A stretch of 15,602 nucleotides of DNA from Treponema sp. UBA4319 (GCA_002393865.1 DGUD01000028.1:1-15602), one strand, 5' to 3'; shown: positions 6,989 to 15,154, numbered from the stretch's first letter. Notes: generated by a model not told the origin, from the letters alone. Made by a program: numbers and translations.

Positions 6989-7292
6989 ACCGCTCCTTTG
7001 GGCACAACGGAAGCTCTGTTCCTAGTGCCGAGCTCCATAATACGGGGGCAGCGGCCCGGACGCTACGCATAAGTTGCTCTGTTTTTTACATTTATTGCTT
7101 TCTCCTCCCGCAAGTTTTGCCAGAAGAACAGCAAGAATTATGTGGCAGGGCAATGGATATATGCTATACTGGAAAACTGGACGCGCGCTGGCAGCATGCA
7201 TACACCGGCGCCATCCTGATAGTATTGCTATCAAAACAAAAATACCGCTCCGGCCAGCACTTTGCGCACCGGGGCGTGTCCGGAGGACGTAT
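6989..7292. other. Divergent regulatory region between the two GH10 genes
   Basis: A gene-free stretch of 304 bases. It holds the ribosome-binding site of the minus-strand GH10 gene (6993-6999), a plus-strand promoter (7142-7170) and the GGAGG site of the plus-strand xylanase (7282-7286). For the minus strand only a weak promoter is seen: on that strand TTGCGG is followed after 17 bases by TGTAAA, around 7085-7113. TGCCA and TGGCA (about 7117-7147) form an inverted repeat across a 20-base gap, a possible regulator site (inference). Confidence 0.5.
7142..7170 (+). promoter_or_regulatory. Extended -10 promoter for the secreted xylanase
   Basis: GTGGCA (7142-7147, four of six to TTGACA), 17-base spacer, TATACT (7165-7170), with TG at 7162-7163 forming an extended -10. 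Transcription would begin near 7177, leaving a leader of about 115 bases before the ATG. The weak -35 would fit activation by a regulator such as the nearby AraC protein. Confidence 0.5.
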
Positions 7293-8708
7293 ATGAAAAA
7301 AGCAGGATTGGTCTGCACCCTTCTTGCGGCAGGGATTTCCTTTGCAGCCTGCACATCAAAACGCGCGGAGGCGGCGGCACAGCCCGCAAGCAGCCAGAGC
7401 AGCAGCACGGAAACGGAAGCGAAAGAAGCCGAGAAAGAAGAGAAAATCACAATTCCGCCTCTCGACGTAAATGTCCCCATCCTCAGGGACGCGGTTGCCG
7501 CCCCCTCAGGCTTCGGCAGGAACATCATTTTCGGCGCGGCGGTAAGCAGCGGGGAATACCGTGACGACAAGTACATGAACCTCATTTTCCAGCATTTCAA
7601 CGCCGTCACGCTCGGAAACGAGCTGAAGCTTGACTGCATGAACGGTTACTACATGGGCAACCGCGCGCCGCGCGGCATCGAAAGCGCCGTCCTGAACGGA
7701 AAGACGATACAGGTGCCGTCTCTGGATTACAGCAGGGCAAACGCAATCCTGGACAAAATCGTCGCATGGAACGAAGCCCACCCGCAAACACCCGTCAAAG
7801 TGCGCGGCCACGTGCTCGTCTGGCATTCCCAGGCGCCGGAATGGTTCTTCCACAAAGACTACGACGCCAGCCAGCCCTATGTCACAAAAGAAGAGATGGA
7901 CACACGGCTCGAATGGTACATCAAGACCATACTGGAATACTACACGTCCCCCAAGACGCAGACAGGCAAAAAGTACGGAAAATATTTCTACGGCTGGGAT
8001 GTCGTGAACGAAGCGATAAGCGACGCCACTGGCACCTACCGCAGCGATACGGAGCCCGGACAGGACAAGCTCACCGACCCGACCCACGGCAGCAAGTCCA
8101 GCTGGTGGAAAGTCTACCAGAGCAACGAGTTCATCATCAACGCATTCCGCTACGCAAACAAATACGCCCCGCCGGAACTGGAGCTGTACTACAACGACTA
8201 CAATGAATGCACGCCAAAAAAAGTCCGGGGCATCGTCGCGCTGCTGAAAGCGGTAAAGGACGCGCCCGGCACCCGCATCAGCGCCATGGGCATGCAGGGG
8301 CACTACTCCGTCTACAACCCCGACGTATTCCTGCTCAAGGACGCAGTGCGCGCCTATGCGGAAGTCGTCGGCACAGTCATGATAACCGAACTGGACATGA
8401 AGGCAAGCTCCTCATTCAACGGCACAAACCTTGAGGAAGAATACCTGCTGCAGGCAAAACAGTACCGTAAGCTGTACACTGCGCTGCTGGAGCTTGACAA
8501 GGAGCCGGGCATCACCATCAGTGGCATCACCTTCTGGGGCGTCACAGACCCGTATTCCTGGCTGCAGGGATTCTCCGGCGTCGGCGGCGGCGCGGACGGC
8601 AAGCAGAAGCAGTGCCCGCTCCTCTTCGACGGGGCGTACAAGCCCAAGCCTGCCTTCTACGCCTTTACGGACGACAGCAGGCTCGACGCTATCCTTCAGA
8701 CAAAGTGA
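7293..8708 (+). CDS. GH10 endo-1,4-beta-xylanase, lipoprotein
   Basis: A 471-residue secreted xylanase that cuts internal beta-1,4 links of xylan. It has a short basic start (MKK), a hydrophobic stretch and the lipobox FAAC with Cys20 as the lipidation site. A Ser/Glu/Ala-rich linker (about 21-52) would hold the enzyme away from the membrane. The GH10 barrel covers about 65-460. Glu240 in WDVVNEA is the acid/base and Glu366 in ITELDMK the nucleophile. Other GH10 signatures are FNAVTLGNELK (102-112), GHVLVWHSQAPEWF (172-185), and ITFWGVTDPYSWL (412-424). The ATG at 7293 is set by GGAGG six bases upstream and by the lipoprotein signal; the reading frame is open further upstream but has no such support. 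Whether it is held on the outer membrane surface or in the periplasm cannot be read from the sequence. Its stop overlaps the end of the convergent AraC gene by 13 bases. Confidence 0.95.
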   Translation: MKKAGLVCTLLAAGISFAACTSKRAEAAAQPASSQSSSTETEAKEAEKEEKITIPPLDVNVPILRDAVAAPSGFGRNIIFGAAVSSGEYRDDKYMNLIFQHFNAVTLGNELKLDCMNGYYMGNRAPRGIESAVLNGKTIQVPSLDYSRANAILDKIVAWNEAHPQTPVKVRGHVLVWHSQAPEWFFHKDYDASQPYVTKEEMDTRLEWYIKTILEYYTSPKTQTGKKYGKYFYGWDVVNEAISDATGTYRSDTEPGQDKLTDPTHGSKSSWWKVYQSNEFIINAFRYANKYAPPELELYYNDYNECTPKKVRGIVALLKAVKDAPGTRISAMGMQGHYSVYNPDVFLLKDAVRAYAEVVGTVMITELDMKASSSFNGTNLEEEYLLQAKQYRKLYTALLELDKEPGITISGITFWGVTDPYSWLQGFSGVGGGADGKQKQCPLLFDGAYKPKPAFYAFTDDSRLDAILQTK

Positions 8709-9589
8709 ATCCGCATCTGCCGGTATTCAGACGGGGTGCAACGGTTAAAAATCTTGAACATCCTGATGAATGCCGACAGGCTGGTAAAGCCGGACTGGAA
8801 CGTTATCTCCGTGATTGACATATCGGGGTTCAGCAGGAGCTTCTGCGCGCAGGCAATGCGCTTCTGGTTCAGGTACTTGTAGAACGAGACCCCCGTGAAC
8901 TGCTTGAAGAGACGCGAGAAATGGTACTTGCTGAAGCCTGCGAGCGAGGCAATCTTGTCCAGCGTAAGGTTTTCCGTGCAGTGCTCGTTTATGTAATTGC
9001 AGACGGTGACGAATTTCATGCCGTACTTCTTCCGGCTGCCGCTGTCCGTGGAATTCCCGGCGGCATCGGCAGCACTGTCCGCGCCCAACGGCTCCTGCCC
9101 CGCGTAATTGCTCCCGATAAGAATAAACAGATTGAGCAGGAGCGAGTATACGGAAAGCTCCGCAACAAAGGACTTCTCTTTGTATTCTTTGTCTATCTGC
9201 TCCAGAATCTCCCGCGCCTGAGCATAAAAGCCCGGTGTTCCCTGAGGCGTAATCAGGATTGCGGGGAATATAAGGTTCAGGATTGATCGGAATGATTTTA
9301 TCTCCTGCAGAGGCGCCACCTCGGCCTGAAAGATAAAGCGCCGGCCATATTCCTTGCTGTGCAGCGAATGGAGCACGCCCGGACAGATGACGGCGATGTC
9401 ACCCGGCCCCAGCATGTTCAGCTCCGTACCGACGGTAACCTGATAGTCTTTGTCGTAGGGCATGATAATCTCCAGCGGCGTATGCCAGTGGCTCGGATAA
9501 TCTTCGGTACCGAGATTGTGGTAAACCTTGACGGTCGTATCCTGCTTAAAGTTCACCGTCTCGTAAATTCCGTTCAGATTCTCAATCAT
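8696..9589 (-). CDS. AraC-family transcriptional regulator with cupin sensor domain
   Basis: A 297-residue regulator. The N-terminal cupin (about 15-80) shows YPSHWHTPLEI (31-41), GPGDIAVICPGVLH (61-74) and His34, His36, Glu40 and His74. These could bind a ligand, probably a sugar. The C-terminal AraC domain (about 195-293) has two helix-turn-helix units, the first in LTLDKIASLAGFSKYHFSRLFK (208-229) and the second in SITEITFQSGFTSLSAFIRMFK (258-279), ending with the PSEYR signature. A poorly conserved linker (about 165-188) joins them. The start at 9589 is chosen because AGGA lies nine bases upstream and the promoter at 9632-9659 would start transcription near 9625. An ATG at 9628 would lie before that point. 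Because it sits tail-to-tail with the secreted xylanase, it probably regulates the xylan genes (inference). Confidence 0.92.
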   Translation of the reverse strand: MIENLNGIYETVNFKQDTTVKVYHNLGTEDYPSHWHTPLEIIMPYDKDYQVTVGTELNMLGPGDIAVICPGVLHSLHSKEYGRRFIFQAEVAPLQEIKSFRSILNLIFPAILITPQGTPGFYAQAREILEQIDKEYKEKSFVAELSVYSLLLNLFILIGSNYAGQEPLGADSAADAAGNSTDSGSRKKYGMKFVTVCNYINEHCTENLTLDKIASLAGFSKYHFSRLFKQFTGVSFYKYLNQKRIACAQKLLLNPDMSITEITFQSGFTSLSAFIRMFKIFNRCTPSEYRQMRIHFV

Positions 9590-9631
9590 GCCCCTGTATC
9601 CTGCCGCCGGCGGCCTTCTCCGCCCCATAAA

Positions 9632-9659
9632 ATTCTACATTATGGAAAGAAAAAGTCAA
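9632..9659 (-). promoter_or_regulatory. Sigma-70-type promoter for the AraC regulator
   Basis: On the minus strand TTGACT (9659-9654) and TAGAAT (9637-9632) are separated by 16 bases, each hexamer five of six to consensus. Transcription would begin near 9625, giving a leader of about 36 bases. Confidence 0.7.
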
Positions 9660-9702
9660 GAAAAAAAAGCAAGTATTGTATGGAGAATAGCAATTTTTTG
9701 AA

Positions 9703-9764
9703 GGAACGGAGCTTTCCGCAGTGGTAGCATATAAGGGAGGATGCCGCCGTTCCGCACTTTTTTT
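9703..9764 (+). other. Hairpin with T-tract in the leader of the response regulator gene
   Basis: GGAACGG (9703-9709) can pair with CCGTTCC (9747-9753), followed four bases later by seven T residues (9758-9764). A competing small hairpin, CGGA-GCTT-TCCG (9707-9718), uses part of the left arm. The layout resembles an attenuator, but no clear upstream promoter is seen. A TATAAG at 9730-9735 without a -35 might instead start transcription inside it. Confidence 0.35.
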
Positions 9765-9822
9765 GTTAAGCACAACATGCTGCGTGTTCCGCGTTGCAGA
9801 AAAGAAAAAAAGGAGGCCTACC

Positions 9823-11400
9823 ATGCTAAAAATTCTTCTTATCGACAAGAATCCCCTGACACAGAAAGAGCTTTCTTCGCTCATCAGCTGGGAGCAGGAA
9901 GGATTTGAAGTCGCAAAGGCTGTCCGCAGCGCACAGGAAGCATACACGTTCCTGAAGACCCAGCACATAGACCTTATCATAACAGACATCAATCTGCCGG
10001 ACGCAAGCGGAACTGAGCTTATACGGCAGCTCGACGAAAAAAAGCCGCACGAGGCATGCATCCTCGTTATGAGCGACTGTGCCGACTTTACGCTCGCACG
10101 GCAGGCCTTCCGGCTCAGGTGCACGGACTTCCTGCTCAAGCCATTGCAGAGCCAGGAGCTGATGCGTGCCCTGCAAAGCGTACGGACGCAGCACGAGCAG
10201 GCATGCGGCAGAACGCAGCAGCTACTTGCAAACAGCATCATCTCGCTGCTGCACGGGAAATTCGGCGGAGAGGAGCTTTTATGCGTGCAGGACAATACGC
10301 AGCTTTCCGGCGCCATGCGCTACATCCAGATACTGCCCGCCGACCCCAAGATGAGCAAACTGGACGGCAAGGAAAAGAGGCGCATCCAGAAACAGCTGTA
10401 TGAGCGCTGCCGCGATTTTCTTCAGGATTCCGCCCACTACGCAATTCTTGATGCCGCAGAAAACGAGAACATATACGATACCGGCCTCATCTATTGCAGG
10501 AGCCTTGCAGCCGGACGCGCCTGCCCGCAGGATACGTATTTCCAGCAACTGTACGCCTCTATCAGCGCGGCAGCTCCCGTCCGCATAAAGATGCTCGTCG
10601 GCAAAGAAGTGCAGGAGCTCCGCTCGCTGTCAGAATCCTATACTTCAACCACCATGATGCGCAGCTGCCTCTATCTCTACGAGGACAAAGAGATTTTTGT
10701 CTACGAAAAAGAAATGCAGCAAAACGGCGACCACAGCGTTATCTGCAAGGAGCAGCTTGATGACCTCATCTACGCAATCAACACTGACAACCACACGCAA
10801 ATCCACAAAACGGTGGAGCAGCTTTTTGCGAGATTCCGCCAGATGAAGCTGAGCGAGGCCATGCTCAGCATGAACATCCACTACCTTATGTTCGGGCTCA
10901 TCCACCTTGCCTCCGAGCAGAACAGCGAGCTCAATCAGGAAGAAATCCTCCGCCTGCTCTACGAAGATGCCTTTGACGGCACGATACGGAAAAACACGCA
11001 GGCCCATATAGCCCGTTTTGCATGCGACTACGCGGATTATCTGATGCAGCTCCACCGGCAGGTACCCAGCAGCACGCTCCATAAAATCGCGCAGGAGATA
11101 AAAACAAATTACAACCAGAACCTTACGCTCAAGGATTTAGGGAAAAAATACCACATAAACAGCGCGTACCTCGGACAGCTGTACCGGAAACAATACGGCT
11201 GCTCCTTCAAAGACAGCCTCAGCCGCTTCCGCATCGCAAAATCGGAGGAATTCCTGCTGAAGACTGACAAATGCATTTATGAGATAGCGACACTTGTCGG
11301 ATACCGGGATCCCGATTATTTTGTGAGCCTGTTCATCTCCGAGAAAGGCTGCACTCCGGCGCGTTTCAGGAAACAGCGGATGAGAGTGCTGCAGGGCTAA
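9823..11400 (+). CDS. YesN-like response regulator: REC plus AraC-type DNA-binding domain
   Basis: A 525-residue protein. The REC domain (about 1-120) has Asp55 in IITDINLP as the phosphorylation site, Ser84 at the switch Ser/Thr position and Lys106 in LLKPL. The acidic pocket reads IDKN (7-10), so one of the usual two acidic residues is replaced by Lys9. A middle region of about 300 residues, of no recognised fold, is mixed helix and strand. The C-terminal AraC domain (about 419-518) has LTLKDLGKKYHINSAYLGQLYRK and IYEIATLVGYRDPDYFVSLF, then GCTPARFRK. The start is fixed by AGGAGG (9811-9816) six bases before the ATG. Relatives usually pair with a YesM-type kinase and control sugar uptake; no such kinase lies here. 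It diverges from the AraC gene and converges with the cyclase gene, 16 bases apart. Confidence 0.92.
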   Translation: MLKILLIDKNPLTQKELSSLISWEQEGFEVAKAVRSAQEAYTFLKTQHIDLIITDINLPDASGTELIRQLDEKKPHEACILVMSDCADFTLARQAFRLRCTDFLLKPLQSQELMRALQSVRTQHEQACGRTQQLLANSIISLLHGKFGGEELLCVQDNTQLSGAMRYIQILPADPKMSKLDGKEKRRIQKQLYERCRDFLQDSAHYAILDAAENENIYDTGLIYCRSLAAGRACPQDTYFQQLYASISAAAPVRIKMLVGKEVQELRSLSESYTSTTMMRSCLYLYEDKEIFVYEKEMQQNGDHSVICKEQLDDLIYAINTDNHTQIHKTVEQLFARFRQMKLSEAMLSMNIHYLMFGLIHLASEQNSELNQEEILRLLYEDAFDGTIRKNTQAHIARFACDYADYLMQLHRQVPSSTLHKIAQEIKTNYNQNLTLKDLGKKYHINSAYLGQLYRKQYGCSFKDSLSRFRIAKSEEFLLKTDKCIYEIATLVGYRDPDYFVSLFISEKGCTPARFRKQRMRVLQG

Positions 11401-11404
11401 CGCA

Positions 11405-11428
11405 AGCCCCGCTGCCTTAGCGGAGGCT
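11405..11428. other. Hairpin between convergent genes, possible weak terminator
   Basis: AGCCCCGCT (11405-11413) pairs with AGCGG-A-GGCT (11419-11428) with one bulged A around a five-base loop. It sits between the response regulator and cyclase genes and includes the cyclase stop codon. No T-tract follows on either strand, so any termination effect would be weak. Confidence 0.4.
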
Positions 11429-12574
11429 CTTGTGATGCTGCCGCTTTTCCTCGTAGAGGGCGGCATCGGCTTTCATGATAAGCTTGCGCACATCCTGCAT
11501 CTCCGGCTCAGCCTCCGCAATACCGATGCTAAGCTGGAGCATATACGGCTTTTCTTGTGACGCATTATATGCGCCGAACGCGCCTTCTATGCTGGTCTTG
11601 AGCGACTGCATGGAAGCAGCCGTCTCCATGCTGCAGACAATCACAAATTCATCGCCGCCATAACGGGCAAGATATACACCTCTGCCCCCATGGGCATGGC
11701 ACTGGCGCTTCAATATTCCGGCGGTAGTGCAGAGCGCCTCGTCGCCTTCGATATGCCCGTACTTGTCATTTATCGTCTTGAACAAGTCGATGTCGCACAT
11801 CATCAGGAATAGCCCTTCCGTCCGTTCCTCCTTGAACAATAGGTTCAGGTAATTGTCGAACGAACGCCGGTTGTTTATGCCGGTCAGCCCGTCCTGCGAA
11901 ATCTGCTTTGTCTGCATCTCTATGTACAACAGAGCAAGAGAGACGGACAGCGCAAGCCATATCGTCGATGTGGAGGGCACAATCGCATGGACAAGCCCCG
12001 AAGCGATGAGCAGAATAATAAAAATAAGCCTGATGCGGATTTCATGACGGGTAAAGCGCCGTTGCAGCATTCTCACAATGAGCAGCAGGGCAGAGCTCGC
12101 AAAGAATGTGTAGGTGATTACCGGTTCCGCGGCATGCATCACACCATGCGTGCGCAGATTTGTCTCAGGGGGAATATAAAAGACCCAGCCTGTCCATATC
12201 GAGCAGATGGAGATGACGGCAAGGAATATGATAGGAGCCATTGGAAGATAGCGAAGGATTACGGCGGGGCGCTTTTTCTTGCTGCCCCATGTCTCCATCG
12301 CAAGAAAAAGGAGCCAGCTCGCGCTCGCATAGCCGGAAACAGCATAAAAGGCGGCGGAAGAGACAAGATTCAAAATGTAGCAGAGCCTGCCGGGCATGCC
12401 GTTGCAAACAAGCCGCACGCTTGCAGACAACAGCATTATGCAGACGGTAGAGAGGGCATTACTGAAAAGTATATTCTCAAAGCGCTGATCCGGCCTCGTA
12501 CGAATCTCAAAGAATATCCATCCGAGCACAATGATGCAGACCGCATTCGCCTCCAAAAAGCCAATTTTATCCAT
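11417..12574 (-). CDS. Membrane-anchored diguanylate cyclase (GGDEF)
   Basis: A 385-residue protein that should make cyclic di-GMP from two GTP. The N-terminal half has about seven hydrophobic segments (near 10-24, 40-57, 66-92, 110-132, 150-170, 182-198 and 203-219), a membrane sensor of no named type. The GGDEF domain (about 226-378) has DGLTGINNRRSF (228-239), DIDLFKTINDKYGHIEGDEAL (261-281, metal and substrate binding) and the intact RYGGDEF (304-310). The product-inhibition site RxxD upstream of GGDEF is absent: the matching residues are RGVY (298-301). The gene starts 44 bases after the histidine kinase stop and may be its last operon member. A weak separate promoter (TTGCAC-17-TACCAT, 12615-12587) is possible. 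The ribosome-binding site is weak (AAGAG). A link between this cyclase and the kinase is inference from position. Confidence 0.92.
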   Translation of the reverse strand: MDKIGFLEANAVCIIVLGWIFFEIRTRPDQRFENILFSNALSTVCIMLLSASVRLVCNGMPGRLCYILNLVSSAAFYAVSGYASASWLLFLAMETWGSKKKRPAVILRYLPMAPIIFLAVISICSIWTGWVFYIPPETNLRTHGVMHAAEPVITYTFFASSALLLIVRMLQRRFTRHEIRIRLIFIILLIASGLVHAIVPSTSTIWLALSVSLALLYIEMQTKQISQDGLTGINNRRSFDNYLNLLFKEERTEGLFLMMCDIDLFKTINDKYGHIEGDEALCTTAGILKRQCHAHGGRGVYLARYGGDEFVIVCSMETAASMQSLKTSIEGAFGAYNASQEKPYMLQLSIGIAEAEPEMQDVRKLIMKADAALYEEKRQHHKSLR

Positions 12575-12618
12575 ACAGCTCTTTTTATGGTATAGGAAAA
12601 GTATCTTTTGTGCAAGGC

Positions 12619-14007
12619 TTAGCCGGCGCTGTCCCGCGGCAGCGTCACCGTCAGCAGGGCGCCGGGATTGCCGTTACTGGCAGTCACGGAGCCGCCAAGC
12701 GTCTGCATAATCGCGCGTGCTATAGAAAGCCCCAAGCCGGAACCTCCAGAAGAGCGGCTATGAGAGGAATCCCCGCGGAAAAAGCGCTCAAAGACATGGG
12801 GCAGCACCTCCGGGGAAAAGCCCGGCCCGTTGTCCTGGATGCAGATTAGCGCTTCCTCCGGGCGCTCGGCAAAAGAAAGCTCTATGACGGCTTCCGGGCC
12901 GGCAAATTTTATGCTGTTTGAGATAATGATGGTACAGACCTGGTGCAGCAGCTCGGCATCGGTATGCACGACGTGCCCTTCGTTCTCCCCAAAGACAATC
13001 CTGCTCCCGGCAGAAACAGATCTTGTTTCCTCACGGAGCCGGGCAAAGAGCAGCCCCACGTCGACATCGCTCTTTGAGGGGCTCAGCCGCCCGTTCTCCA
13101 GACGCGAAAGCTGCAGCAGATTCGTTATGATGGATTTCATGGAATTTGCCTCGCGGATAATGATTTCCAGCGATTTCTCCAGCTGGGCGGGATCATCCTT
13201 GCCCCAGCGGCGCAGCAGGTTGCTCTGCCCCAGCACGACGGCAACGGGGGTCTTCAGCTCATGGGACACATCGCTCGTAAAGCTGCGCTCCCGCTCAAAA
13301 TCGCTCTTGAGCCGCGTAAAAAGGTCGTTGAAAGTCAGCGCCAGACCGTCTATCTCATCCAGCGAGCCGGGCTTATGCTTGACGGGCAGCTTCTGGTCAA
13401 GGTTCGAGCTGCTTATCTCACGGGCTGTCTGCGTCATTTTGACGACGGGCCGCATCGTATGCCGCGTTATGAACAAAGAAATGCAGAAGGAAACAAGCAG
13501 CACGGGTATGACAAGAAAGGTTATCGTGCGCGGGATTCCCTGCAAAAGCAGCTCCGTGGAATCGCTATCCATGTTGAGCACCGTCTGGATGATGATGGAG
13601 CGCCCCTTATGGAAATAGGGAACCGCATAGTACAGGATATTCAGGTCGCCGTTCGTAAAATAGCCCTTGCTGATGTAGGGCACTGCCTTGCCGTCAGTCT
13701 GGGGCAGAATAGGAAGGAAGGGGTCGTTCGTGTACATAACGATGCCGGTACCTGCGTCATAGACCGTATAAGTTATAAAATACGGGACATTGGAGAACAT
13801 GTACAGGCGGTTGGACGTATTTGTAGCGGCAAGATCTTTCACAATCTCGCCCGCAGCGTCAAACAAATCCGAGGACTGCTTTATACGGATAAAATGCCGC
13901 AGGGTCAGCGTAAACAAAACCGACAGCAGAAGAACCGCAGCCGCAAGGAGCACGGAAAAACGGAGGGAGAGCTTTACCGCGACGGAACGGTATTCCTTCT
14001 TCTTCAT
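12619..14007 (-). CDS. Sensor histidine kinase with HAMP domain
   Basis: A 462-residue inner-membrane kinase, the sensor partner of the response regulator just upstream. It has a first membrane segment (about 17-38), a sensor region outside the cytoplasm (about 40-158) and a second membrane segment (about 161-181). A HAMP linker follows (about 182-236, starting TRHTMRPVVKM). The HisKA domain carries the phospho-accepting His249 in SHELKTPVA. The catalytic domain has N-box Asn364 (IISNSIKFA), G1 DNGPGF (392-397), F-box FERFFRGD (406-413) and G2 GGSGLGLSIA (421-430). Its ATG shares the bases ATGA with the regulator's stop, with GGAAG eight bases upstream, so the two are translationally coupled. 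The signal is unknown; the external region has many aromatic residues (SNVPYFITYTVYDAGTG) and no recognised ligand motif. Confidence 0.95.
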   Translation of the reverse strand: MKKKEYRSVAVKLSLRFSVLLAAAVLLLSVLFTLTLRHFIRIKQSSDLFDAAGEIVKDLAATNTSNRLYMFSNVPYFITYTVYDAGTGIVMYTNDPFLPILPQTDGKAVPYISKGYFTNGDLNILYYAVPYFHKGRSIIIQTVLNMDSDSTELLLQGIPRTITFLVIPVLLVSFCISLFITRHTMRPVVKMTQTAREISSSNLDQKLPVKHKPGSLDEIDGLALTFNDLFTRLKSDFERERSFTSDVSHELKTPVAVVLGQSNLLRRWGKDDPAQLEKSLEIIIREANSMKSIITNLLQLSRLENGRLSPSKSDVDVGLLFARLREETRSVSAGSRIVFGENEGHVVHTDAELLHQVCTIIISNSIKFAGPEAVIELSFAERPEEALICIQDNGPGFSPEVLPHVFERFFRGDSSHSRSSGGSGLGLSIARAIMQTLGGSVTASNGNPGALLTVTLPRDSAG

Positions 14008-14690
14008 GCGCCGCTACTTCCGTCCGTCATCATATAGCCGGTGCCACGCATGGTCTTTATGTACTCAGAGCCGCATGCCTGGTCTATCTTGGCGCGCAGG
14101 TAGCCGACATAGACATCGACGTTGTTGTCATCGATAAAATGCCCTTCTCCCCACACCGCGCTCATAATCTGGTCGCGGCTGAGCACCTGGTTCACGTGCT
14201 CCATAAAATTCTTGAGCATCAGGAATTCCGTCTTGGAAAACTCCAGCGGCTTTCCGGCAAACGTAACCTTCATGCTTTCCGGATAAAGCTCCAGCTCCCT
14301 GTTCTTTAAGTGGGCAGGGGCAGAAGCCTGCCCCACGCGGCGGAGCACCGCATGCATACGGGCAAGCAGCTCCTCTATCTCAAAGGGCTTTGCAAGGTAA
14401 TCGTCCGCGCCCGCATTCAGCCCGTTCACCTTGTCGTAGGTCTCGCCGCGAGCCGTAAGCAGGATAACAGGGACAGACGAGACTTTGCGTATGCGCCGGA
14501 GCACCTCAAGCCCGCTCAGCTCCGGGAGCATGATATCCAGCAGGATAAGCCCCGGTTTCTCGCTCTCAAAGAGCGAGAGCGCCTGCCGCCCGGTGGCAGC
14601 AAGCACCGTAGAAAAGCCCTCATGCTGCAGCTCCCGGCTGACAAAATCCGCGATTCCCTCGTCGTCCTCAACAATCAGAACTGTATCCAC
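14004..14690 (-). CDS. OmpR/PhoB-family response regulator
   Basis: A 228-residue two-domain regulator, normal size for the family. The REC domain (about 1-117) has the acidic pocket Glu8/Asp9/Asp10, phospho-acceptor Asp52 in LLDIMLPELSG, Thr79 and Lys101 in LAKPF. The winged-helix DNA-binding domain (about 130-225) contains EFSKTEFLMLKNFMEH, VDVYVGYLRAKID and the RGTGYMM wing. The start codon is GTG (14690-14688), with GGGAG eight bases upstream; the start overlaps the preceding gene by 16 bases. The stop overlaps the kinase ATG. It should bind direct repeats at promoters when phosphorylated by the kinase. The TTTTCTTA repeat at 15377-15398 is a good candidate site. Confidence 0.95.
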   Translation of the reverse strand: MDTVLIVEDDEGIADFVSRELQHEGFSTVLAATGRQALSLFESEKPGLILLDIMLPELSGLEVLRRIRKVSSVPVILLTARGETYDKVNGLNAGADDYLAKPFEIEELLARMHAVLRRVGQASAPAHLKNRELELYPESMKVTFAGKPLEFSKTEFLMLKNFMEHVNQVLSRDQIMSAVWGEGHFIDDNNVDVYVGYLRAKIDQACGSEYIKTMRGTGYMMTDGSSGA

Positions 14691-15154
14691 TGCTCCAGCT
14701 CCCTGTCATAGCGGAACCGCTCCTGCGCCTGCAAGCCCGGCACATCCGCCGCCATCACCGTCCCCCCCGTATAGGTGCGGACTCCCTGCAGCGAGACAGA
14801 GAGCGGGAACGCGACGGCATCCTTCAGGCGGATTCGCAGCAGCGTGCCCTCATGGTTGAACGAAAGCTTGGCGCTATCATCGACTGGCTGGCCGTCCAAA
14901 AAAATATTCTCCAGCTGCACGGAGCGGGGATCGATTTCTCTGCTGAAAAAAAAGTCTATGACAAGCGGTTTTTTTTCTTTTGAGGGTATACGGATTTCCT
15001 GCACGTAAGCCTCGGTCTCCTCAAGGGGAATCCTTCTTCCCCGGTAATTGACCACAGGAACTTCGGCCTCCTCTTCTGCCTGCTGCGCACAGAGCGGAAA
15101 CAGCGCAGAAAAGAGTATACATGCTGTCACAAAACAAATTTTTGTCTGGCTCAT
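14675..15154 (-). CDS. Small exported protein with Ig-like domain, first gene of the two-component operon
   Basis: A 159-residue protein from the ATG at 15154. It begins with a signal peptide (SQTKICFVTACILFSALFPL) with a likely signal peptidase I cut after PLCA; no proper lipobox is seen. The mature part, about 135 residues, starts with an acidic stretch (QQAEEEAEVP). It then holds a beta-rich domain with VIDFFFSREIDPRSVQLENIFLDGQ, LSFNHEGTLLRIRL and FPLSVSLQGVRTYTGG. This pattern resembles the bacterial SbsA/Big_5-type Ig fold (inference). An ATG at 15163 would add three residues and is equally possible (GGGAG 13 bases upstream). Starts further out at 15256 are unlikely. The gene overlaps the response regulator by 16 bases. 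This ties the exported protein to the kinase pathway, perhaps as an accessory sensor in the periplasm. Confidence 0.75.
   Translation of the reverse strand: MSQTKICFVTACILFSALFPLCAQQAEEEAEVPVVNYRGRRIPLEETEAYVQEIRIPSKEKKPLVIDFFFSREIDPRSVQLENIFLDGQPVDDSAKLSFNHEGTLLRIRLKDAVAFPLSVSLQGVRTYTGGTVMAADVPGLQAQERFRYDRELEQWIQF

Noticed and set aside
5852..7072. 406-codon open frame on the plus strand opposite the intracellular GH10 gene
   Set aside because: It is antisense to a GH10 gene with intact catalytic motifs, and its translation is rich in Arg/Pro with no domain. Shadow frame.
9113..9121. CCCGATAAG, like a sigma-28 -10 element
   Set aside because: It is inside the AraC coding sequence, in the opposite direction, with no TAAA at the right distance.
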